From contig MWYX01000037.1 of assembly GCA_002050465.1 (NCBI GenBank), positions 1 through 36,536 of the forward strand: a stretch of 36,536 nucleotides of DNA, written 5' to 3'. How positions within the stretch are numbered: position 1 is the stretch's first letter; every line of letters begins with the position of its first letter. Made by a program: the position numbers and the translations under genes. The notes below the pieces were generated by a model. That model saw nothing but the letters and a program-made list of their open reading frames with translations. It ran no database searches and was not told where the DNA came from. Positions 31,251 through 36,536 of this stretch are shown here, one piece after another. The DNA is from Chitinophagales bacterium 65-1 (GTDB lineage Bacteria; Bacteroidota; Bacteroidia; Chitinophagales; Chitinophagaceae).

Positions 31251-32453
31251 AAATATTACCGCAGCCCCCTGCCCTACTCCTACGCACATAGTAGCCAAAC
31301 CATATTTAGCTTTTCGTCGTTTCATTTCATGCAATAAAGTTGTTGAAATTCTTACGCCACTGCAGCCCAATGGGTGGCCAATGGCAATAGCACCGCCATT
31401 TACATTTACTTTTTCAAGATCAAGACTGAGATCATGAATGCATGCAATAGCCTGCGATGCAAATGCTTCATTCAATTCTACCAGGTCTAGATCGCTGACA
31501 CTTAAACCTGCCCGCTGTAAAGCTTTAATAGTGGCAGGTACCGGGCCCATTCCCATTACCGCCGGATCAACTCCAGCAACAGCCATACTTACTACCCTTG
31601 CCATTGGTTTTAAATTATATTTTTTTACAGCTTCTTCACTTGCCAACAACATAGCTGCAGCTCCATCATTAATTCCTGAAGAATTTCCGGCTGTTACTGT
31701 ACCGTCTTTTGCAAAAGCCGGTTTTAAAGATGCCAGTTTTTCCATGCTTGTTTTTCTTGGATGTTCATCGCGGTCAAAAATTATTTTTTCATTTTCAAAT
31801 TTGTCACCCTGAGCTTGTCGAAGGGTTTCAACCGGAACGATTTCATCCTTCCATCTGCCGGAATCTAACGCATCAAAATATTTCTGCTGACTTTCAAAAG
31901 CAAATTCATCCTGTGCGTGCCGGGATATTCCCCATTTTTTTGCAACATTTTCTCCGGTTTCTCCCATAGAATATGGATAGTGCATGCCTGATAATTTATT
32001 ATTTTGGAAGCGCCAACCCAATGTGGTGTCATAAATTTCAGGCTTACGGTTAAAAGCGGTTTCAGCTTTTGCCATAACAAATGGTGCCCTGCTCATACTT
32101 TCTACTCCAGCTGAAATAAAAAGTTCCCCATCACCACAGATAATTGCACGTGATGCATCCATGATTGCCTGCAGACCGCTGGCACATAACCTATTTACAG
32201 TATTACCGGGAATTGTAAATGGCAATCCTGCAAGTAGTGCAGACATTCTTGCTACATTCCTGTTATCCTCTCCTGCCTGGTTTGCATCACCAGCAACAAC
32301 GTCTTCAATTTTATTAATATCGATCTTCGGATTTCTTATTATCAATTCTTTTATTACATGGGCCAAAAGATCATCTGGCCGAACGGAACTTAATGCGCCC
32401 CCATATTTACCTATCGGTGTTCGTATTGAATCGATTATATAAACTGCTTTCAT
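31239..32453 (-). CDS. Thiolase, 3-oxoadipyl-CoA / acyl-CoA thiolase type
   Basis: Acetyl-CoA acyltransferase that cleaves a 3-oxoacyl-CoA with CoA. The 404-residue protein (ATG at 32453; an upstream GTG overlaps a promoter box) has the nucleophile Cys90 in NRLCASGLQ, His360 in [10 protein letters not shown] and Cys390 in MCVGVGQG. The segments [28 protein letters not shown] and [16 protein letters not shown] followed by DTTLGWRF resemble PaaJ/PcaF 3-oxoadipyl-CoA thiolase, so an aromatic-degradation or beta-oxidation role is likely. No other pathway gene is present, so the substrate is inferred. Residues 211-217 (LRQAQGD) come from an in-frame short repeat in a surface loop before DRDEHPR. 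The C-terminal SEP and stop codon are inside hairpin copy B. Confidence 0.93.
   Translation of the reverse strand: MKAVYIIDSIRTPIGKYGGALSSVRPDDLLAHVIKELIIRNPKIDINKIEDVVAGDANQAGEDNRNVARMSALLAGLPFTIPGNTVNRLCASGLQAIMDASRAIICGDGELFISAGVESMSRAPFVMAKAETAFNRKPEIYDTTLGWRFQNNKLSGMHYPYSMGETGENVAKKWGISRHAQDEFAFESQQKYFDALDSGRWKDEIVPVETLRQAQGDKFENEKIIFDRDEHPRKTSMEKLASLKPAFAKDGTVTAGNSSGINDGAAAMLLASEEAVKKYNLKPMARVVSMAVAGVDPAVMGMGPVPATIKALQRAGLSVSDLDLVELNEAFASQAIACIHDLSLDLEKVNVNGGAIAIGHPLGCSGVRISTTLLHEMKRRKAKYGLATMCVGVGQGAAVIFSEP
31803..31826. repeat. Short repeat inserted in frame in the thiolase gene
   Basis: On the plus strand GTCACCCTGAGCTTGTCGAA then GGGT, with ACCCT and AGGGT as inverted ends. I recall this sequence as a frequent dispersed repeat of Bacteroidota, and its translation LRQAQGD as a recognisable insert in their proteins. 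Family thiolases lack these residues at this loop. Confidence 0.8.
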
Positions 32454-32470
32454 AATTTTTAAACTTGCCA

Positions 32471-32493
32471 CAAATGTAAATGTCGCAAAGTTA
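32471..32493 (-). promoter_or_regulatory. Two -7 boxes upstream of the thiolase gene
   Basis: Two perfect TAnnTTTG boxes lie in tandem: TAACTTTG (32493-32486) and TACATTTG (32478-32471). The second gives a leader of about 12 bases before the ATG at 32453. It argues against the GTG at 32471 as the start, since that codon begins in the box. Confidence 0.5.
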
Positions 32494-32528
32494 TACTACT
32501 TCACTTAACAGTACATTAGGCTTAATCA

Positions 32529-32559
32529 TTGCTTAACAAAATCTGCAATCGTACCTTTG
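32529..32559 (+). promoter_or_regulatory. Promoter of rlmN
   Basis: A TTG -33 element (32529-32531) and a perfect -7 box TACCTTTG (32552-32559) are separated by 20 bases. The ATG follows the box by only four bases, so the message is predicted to be leaderless or nearly so, as for mnmE. Confidence 0.55.
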
Positions 32560-32563
32560 CAAA

Positions 32564-33661
32564 ATGGATGAGTGGAAAAAGAAAAATATCAGAACCCTTA
32601 CGTTCAAAGAACTTCAGACTTATTTTGAAACGATAGGAGAAAAGAAATTCCGCGTTAAACAGGTGTGGGAATGGCTATGGCAAAAACATGCCCATAACTT
32701 TGATGAAATGACTAACCTAAGCAAAGAATTGCGTCAAACACTATCAGATACTTTTTCATTACAAGCCATTAGGTTGGATGTTTCTCAATACAGCAGCGAT
32801 GGAACCATTAAAACCCGATTTAAAACGCACGATAATCATCTTACAGAAGGAGTTTTAATCCCTGTTGACAACCTGCCTACCGGACAGGCAGGCAGGCAAA
32901 CGGCATGTGTTTCTTCACAGATAGGCTGCAGCCTTAGTTGTAAATTTTGTGCCACAGGCTATATGGAAAGAAAAAGAAACCTTGAATTTGATGAAATATA
33001 TGACGAAGTGGTTTTGCTTAACCTAATGGCAGAAAAGACCTACGGAAAAAAATTAACCAATATTGTTTTTATGGGAATGGGCGAACCATTGCTTAATTAC
33101 AAAAACGTTTTAAAGGCTATAGAGAGAATAACCGCTAATGATGGATTAGCAATGAGTGCAAGAAGAATAACAGTATCAACTGCAGGTGTTGCAAAAATGA
33201 TCAAACAGCTGGGAGATGATGGAGTAAGATTTAATTTAGCCTTATCGCTTCATGCGGCAAATGATGCAAAGCGCAATGAAATAATGCCGATAAATGAAAC
33301 CAATAACATTGCAGCATTAATTGAAGCACTAAATTATTTTCACCAAAAAACCGGTAATGATATCACCTTTGAATATATATTATTTAAAGGCGTAAATGAT
33401 AGTATGCAGGATGCCGATGATCTTATAAAAATTTATAAACAAGTTCCTGTTCATCTCGTAAATATTATTGAATACAACCCTATAGATGCTGCAGACTTTA
33501 CAAAACCCGACAAGGATGCGACTCAAAAATTCATGGACTATCTTGCTAATCACCGGGTGAATGTGCGGCTAAGGATAAGCCGAGGTAAAGATATTGACGC
33601 TGCCTGTGGCCAGCTGGCAAATAAAGTTTCAATTCCTGTGGCGACTTCACAACTGGTATAA
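32564..33661 (+). CDS. rlmN: Dual-specificity RNA methyltransferase RlmN (23S rRNA A2503 / tRNA A37)
   Basis: Radical SAM enzyme that methylates C2 of adenosine 2503 in 23S rRNA and A37 of some tRNAs. The 365-residue protein has the N-terminal accessory domain (KKFRVKQVWEWLWQK, then NFDEMTNLSKELR), the radical SAM cluster motif CSLSCKFC (Cys122, 126, 129), GMGEPLLNY, and the second catalytic cysteine Cys348 in GKDIDAACGQL. Residues 103-110 (NLPTGQAG) come from an inserted short palindromic repeat between GVLIP and the TACVSSQIGC segment, where homologues have only a few residues. The reading frame is kept and all catalytic residues are intact. It is divergent from the thiolase gene. Confidence 0.96.
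   Translation: MDEWKKKNIRTLTFKELQTYFETIGEKKFRVKQVWEWLWQKHAHNFDEMTNLSKELRQTLSDTFSLQAIRLDVSQYSSDGTIKTRFKTHDNHLTEGVLIPVDNLPTGQAGRQTACVSSQIGCSLSCKFCATGYMERKRNLEFDEIYDEVVLLNLMAEKTYGKKLTNIVFMGMGEPLLNYKNVLKAIERITANDGLAMSARRITVSTAGVAKMIKQLGDDGVRFNLALSLHAANDAKRNEIMPINETNNIAALIEALNYFHQKTGNDITFEYILFKGVNDSMQDADDLIKIYKQVPVHLVNIIEYNPIDAADFTKPDKDATQKFMDYLANHRVNVRLRISRGKDIDAACGQLANKVSIPVATSQLV
32872..32896. repeat. Palindromic repeat inserted in frame in rlmN
   Basis: CCTGCCT (32872-32878) and AGGCAGG (32886-32892) are perfect inverted arms around ACCGGAC; an extra CAGG follows. It is GC-rich in an AT-rich gene and encodes LPTGQAG, close to strings I recall as repeat-derived inserts in Bacteroidota proteins. 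Confidence 0.8.
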
Positions 33662-33664
33662 TAT

Positions 33665-33737
33665 CCGTGAAAAAAGCACGCCATACATGAGATACGAGTT
33701 CCGCTCTTTCACGTCTCACTTTTCACGTCTCACGTTC
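33665..33737. repeat. Tandem 7-base-word repeat downstream of rlmN
   Basis: The words TTTCACG, TCTCACT, TTTCACG, TCTCACG run from 33707 to 33734, so TTTCACGTCTCAC occurs twice at 14-base spacing. A weaker inverted arm (CCGTGAAAAAAG to ATGAGATACGAG) precedes it from 33665. It lies in the gap after rlmN and before the Spy-like gene. Confidence 0.65.
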
Positions 33738-33821
33738 TTAACATTTCTTTTAAATTATTGGTTAAACTATGGATGTAATAATCTATCTATTATCCATTAT
33801 CAACTTAAAAAAAATAATAGT

Positions 33822-34295
33822 ATGAAAAAAATAATAACCGGTTTATTTGCAATTGCTGCATTTACATTCAGTGCGGTAGCACAAGATCAAAAAACAGACG
33901 TTGAAAGAAAATTAAATAAGGAAAGACATGGTATGCACAAAGGTGGTGAAGGTAAGGGAATGCGGGGTATGGAAAACCTTAATTTAACCGAGACACAAAG
34001 ACAACAAATAAAATCCATAAATGAGGATTTTACTACAAGGTTACGTGCCTTAAATCAAAATGACAACCTGCTTGTTAAAGACATGAAAGCACAAAGAAAA
34101 GCTTTGATGCAGGAAAGGAAAGATAAAATATCTGCGATCTTAACTCCTGAACAAAAAACCCAATTTGCGCAATTACAAAAACAGCATGGAGAAAGGAATA
34201 AAGGTGAATGGAAAAACAAAACTAAAGGTGAAGACTGGAAGCAAAAAAGAAAAATGGAAGACGGAAAGGGAAAAGTAAAAGTAAAAACAACATAA
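33822..34295 (+). CDS. Spy/CpxP-like LTxxQ-motif periplasmic protein
   Basis: A 157-residue protein starting at the ATG at 33822; the frame is open further upstream, but that part is intergenic repeat sequence. Residues 1-21 are a clear signal peptide (MKKIITGLFAIAAFTFSAVA, then Q). The mature protein is highly charged. It contains a His/Gly/Met-rich segment (RHGMHKGGEGKGMRGMENL) and two LTxxQ motifs, LTETQ and LTPEQ, separated by a helical arm as in Spy/CpxP chaperones. The C-terminus is very rich in Lys (WKNKTKGEDWKQKRKM). A role in envelope stress or metal handling is inferred from the family. A strong terminator follows. Confidence 0.82.
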   Translation: MKKIITGLFAIAAFTFSAVAQDQKTDVERKLNKERHGMHKGGEGKGMRGMENLNLTETQRQQIKSINEDFTTRLRALNQNDNLLVKDMKAQRKALMQERKDKISAILTPEQKTQFAQLQKQHGERNKGEWKNKTKGEDWKQKRKMEDGKGKVKVKTT

Positions 34296-34318
34296 TTTTT
34301 GTTTAGTTGTACAGGTGA

Positions 34319-34348
34319 AGCGAATTCTGAAAGAGTTCGCTTTTTTTT
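34319..34348 (+). terminator. Rho-independent terminator after the Spy-like gene
   Basis: AGCGAATTC pairs with GAGTTCGCT (9 bp, one G-U) around the loop TGAAA and runs into eight T residues. It stands 23 bases after the stop codon. Confidence 0.88.
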
Positions 34349-34378
34349 AAAAAGAACTATTTGAAATAACGAAGGATA

Positions 34379-35398
34379 TTACTTCCACGGGCAGGGAATA
34401 TTTTTAGATGGTTCCTTAGAGCCTCTTAAAATTATTGAAAGCTCTACGGTTCTTGGTTTACGGGCAGCATCATTTAATTTGGAAGTAGTAATCTCATATG
34501 TAAACCCAAATTGTAAATTATTATATACTAAACCAATATAAGGAATAAAACCATTTTCATTCCAATACCATACTCCTCCATTTATAATAGGGCCTCTGGA
34601 ATCTCCTAAATAATACCCAAGGCTACCCCCAACTGATAAGTATCTTGCACTTCTGGATGTTGCACTTTGTAATTGATATATGGCATTGGCATTTAAAATG
34701 GTCCTGTCATTTAAATAGGTTTCAAAATTTACATGAGCTACCTGCCTGATGGCCAGGCGCTGATTTTCATCTTCTAAGAATGTTTGTCTTGGTCTGTTTA
34801 AGTGAAAGGCCGCAACACCAAGGTCCATATTGCTGTTTTCACTTGTAATACTGTAACTAACCCCTGCATTTGCCGAGAAAAAGTCTTTCATATTAGATAG
34901 TGCCGTTTCCCCTGTAGGAAGATTTGTATTAAATCCAAAACCTGTCCACTGATCCTCAAAATTAAGCCTGCTATAATCTACAGTTCGGTGCCCATAACTT
35001 CCCCCAAACCCGGCACCAATTTTATGTTTACTCTTACCATCAATGATTTTTACATTGTAAGATAAATTTAAAGAGGCAAAGGTTCCTTTTGCAACGCCTT
35101 CCATAGCACGATCAAACATTAACATGCCTCCTAAACCTAAAAAACTATTATTCTCAATAAAAGCATTTTTATTTTGTAATATTTTACTGTCATAGGAAAT
35201 TGTTCCGGTAACATAAGGGCTGGGGGCGCCCATCCATTGGCTTCTGTAATTACTTATAGCTCTCCAATCAGCATTAATATTTGCAGTTAATGCCGGGTTG
35301 ACATTTAAAGGCGATGAAAAAAATTGCGAAAATGTCGGATCCTGAGAATAGCTTTTATTCATTAGGATCATAAAAAATATAATAATAGTGGTTTTCAC
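34379..35398 (-). CDS. PorP/SprF family type IX secretion system membrane protein
   Basis: A 339-residue outer-membrane protein with signal peptide MKTTIIIFFMILMNKSYS (cut before QDP). It has the typical PorP/SprF start DPTFSQFFSSPLNVNPALTA, then repeated amphipathic strands of a beta-barrel (LGGMLMFDRAMEGVAKGTFA, the block near 125-135 including GAGFGGSYGHRTVDYS, and a C-terminal LQFGFTYEITTSKL). Such proteins act with type IX secretion and anchor partner adhesins. It starts 11 bases after the upstream CHU_C-domain gene on the same strand, an arrangement common for dedicated SprF/SprB-like pairs. Confidence 0.93.
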   Translation of the reverse strand: MKTTIIIFFMILMNKSYSQDPTFSQFFSSPLNVNPALTANINADWRAISNYRSQWMGAPSPYVTGTISYDSKILQNKNAFIENNSFLGLGGMLMFDRAMEGVAKGTFASLNLSYNVKIIDGKSKHKIGAGFGGSYGHRTVDYSRLNFEDQWTGFGFNTNLPTGETALSNMKDFFSANAGVSYSITSENSNMDLGVAAFHLNRPRQTFLEDENQRLAIRQVAHVNFETYLNDRTILNANAIYQLQSATSRSARYLSVGGSLGYYLGDSRGPIINGGVWYWNENGFIPYIGLVYNNLQFGFTYEITTSKLNDAARKPRTVELSIILRGSKEPSKNIPCPWK

Positions 35399-35409
35399 CT
35401 TTTCATAGT

Positions 35410-36536
35410 TTATCTTAATAAAATTGATGTTCCTCGTTTATTATGTTGTCGCCCATCCAAACCTATGCCCTCAACCGTCCAGGTAAATACATCGGTTCCC
35501 TGAAGTACCCCCTTAAATATACCATCCCATCCTTCTCCCCTTATATTAGTTTCAAACATAAGTTGCCCCCAGCGGTTAAACACCCTAAAGTATTTTATCT
35601 CTTTGATTTTGTATAGCAGCGGTGTTAATTTATCATTATGTCCATCCTTATTTGGCGTCCATGCTTTGGGAACAAATATATCTGAGTGTATTGCCGGTGG
35701 ATCTGAAGCCGGAAATACTTTTACTAAGACAGTATCAACAACGGTGCAACCATTTCCTGCCATTATCGTGATCAGGTATTCAGTAGTTGTATTATAATTA
35801 AATATAGGATTGCTTATGGTATAATTATTTAGACCTACAGCAGGATTCCATGAATATTGATCAATTGGTGTAAACATACGTGCCTGCAATTGTTTAGGAA
35901 GATCCGCAGTTGCATTTACTGTTGGATATCGTATAGCTGGTATTGGTGTACCAATTGTAATGTCAGCAGAACTTGTAGCAGCATTTGAACATTTTGCATC
36001 TGCAACACTTATAAGAGAATATGTTGTATTTACAGTAGGTGAAACAATGAGTTTATATGGAGAAGAAGTAATTGAATTAATGGTTAATGTTGCAGCACCA
36101 TCAGAATAAGTTACCGTCCATGGAGCTGTGCCGGTTAAAGTAATATCTAATGTTCTGCTTAAACCAAGACAAAGGGCTCCCCCCCCACTTAATACAGCAG
36201 TTGGTAAGGCATTAATTATAACTGTAACCGGCTTAATCGAAACACACCCTGCAGCTGTAGTTGCTTTTATATAATAAGTACCACTTGTATTAACGGCATT
36301 GGGATTGGTAAGCACATTTACAGCGGCAGAATCTGTAAAATAAGTTAATGATAAACCTGTATTACCTCCTATTACTGCCGGAGATGTGATATCAACTGTG
36401 GCAGGTGAACATACCCCGGCAGGATCAGTTATCCTAAGGTTTGGTAATGGATTAACACTTACGGTAACAGTTACTGGTTGAATATTGAAACATCCTGCAG
36501 CACTTGTTCCTTTAATATAATAAATACCACTTACTG
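35410..36536 (-). CDS. Secreted repeat protein with gliding-motility C-terminal domain (5' part beyond window)
   Basis: The frame is open to the window edge, so at least 374 residues are the C-terminal part of a larger protein. It shows tandem Ig/PKD-like units of about 80-85 residues with recurring SGTYYIKATTAAGCVSIKPV and SGIYYIKGTSAAGCFNIQPV. The last 100 residues are the CHU_C/type B sorting domain: FVPKAWTPNKDGHNDKL, KYFRVFNRWGQLMFET, GEGWDGIFKG and DVFTWTVEGIGLDGR. This domain directs export through the type IX system and surface attachment. The GTG at 36315 is not a start, because repeat sequence continues beyond it. The porP/sprF gene follows at 11 bases. Confidence 0.9.
   Translation of the reverse strand, partial: VSGIYYIKGTSAAGCFNIQPVTVTVSVNPLPNLRITDPAGVCSPATVDITSPAVIGGNTGLSLTYFTDSAAVNVLTNPNAVNTSGTYYIKATTAAGCVSIKPVTVIINALPTAVLSGGGALCLGLSRTLDITLTGTAPWTVTYSDGAATLTINSITSSPYKLIVSPTVNTTYSLISVADAKCSNAATSSADITIGTPIPAIRYPTVNATADLPKQLQARMFTPIDQYSWNPAVGLNNYTISNPIFNYNTTTEYLITIMAGNGCTVVDTVLVKVFPASDPPAIHSDIFVPKAWTPNKDGHNDKLTPLLYKIKEIKYFRVFNRWGQLMFETNIRGEGWDGIFKGVLQGTDVFTWTVEGIGLDGRQHNKRGTSILLR

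Noticed and set aside
32454-32471. GTG start extending the thiolase by six residues
   Set aside because: The codon overlaps a perfect -7 promoter box, and the family sequence begins at the downstream ATG (MKAVYIIDS).
33594-33821. Upstream extension of the Spy-like reading frame by 76 codons
   Set aside because: The extension overlaps the end of rlmN and the intergenic word repeat, while a clear signal peptide starts at 33822.

Overview
The window is AT-rich bacterial DNA from a member of the Bacteroidota, most likely a Chitinophagaceae-type organism. The support is a PorP/SprF protein beside a gliding-motility C-terminal-domain protein (type IX secretion), several promoters of the Bacteroidota form TAnnTTTG, a short NuoG without a molybdopterin domain, and an ExbB-ExbD-ExbD-TonB set. 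No rRNA, tRNA, CRISPR array, transposase or phage gene was seen, and no gene-free stretch exceeds 300 bases.

Layout. 1-1649: the 5' part of a glycerol-3-phosphate dehydrogenase gene (minus), divergent from a DeoR-family repressor that probably controls it. 1699-6262 (minus): mnmE, then the energy-transduction operon exbB-exbD-exbD-tonB, ending in a clear terminator at 3204-3232. 6515-7789 (minus): a MacB-type permease without an adjacent ATPase. 7866-22772 (minus): a complete nuoA-N operon for respiratory complex I, read from a strong promoter at 22794-22823. It carries three extra small genes: an NTF2-like secreted protein between nuoE and nuoF, a two-helix membrane protein between nuoG and nuoH, and a secreted protein of unknown function between nuoJ and nuoK. 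22935-25867 (minus): a small membrane protein, a PstS-like lipoprotein and a TPR protein. 26012-31114 (plus): hisS, a DUF4836-like lipoprotein, and an ABC ATPase/permease pair. 31239-32453 (minus): a 3-oxoadipyl-CoA-type thiolase, divergent from rlmN (32564-33661, plus). 33822-34295 (plus): a Spy/CpxP-like periplasmic protein with a terminator. 34379-36536 (minus): PorP/SprF and the C-terminal part of a large secreted repeat protein.

How the genes work together: complex I (nuo) builds the proton gradient that ExbB/ExbD/TonB spend to drive outer-membrane import. The other genes are mainly housekeeping (tRNA and rRNA modification, aminoacylation) or envelope functions.

The gene content is ordinary. 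The striking signal is a dense population of short repeats in the gaps and even inside the genes. Many gaps hold hairpins or single arms built from tandem degenerate 7-, 8- or 9-base words, with different words at each locus. Two related long hairpins bracket the ABC permease and supply its start codon, its stop codon and the thiolase stop codon. Short repeats also sit in frame inside the thiolase, rlmN and the 3' end of nuoF. A further repeat family sits directly in front of both nuoN and nuoG. These are the best candidates for something under-described here.
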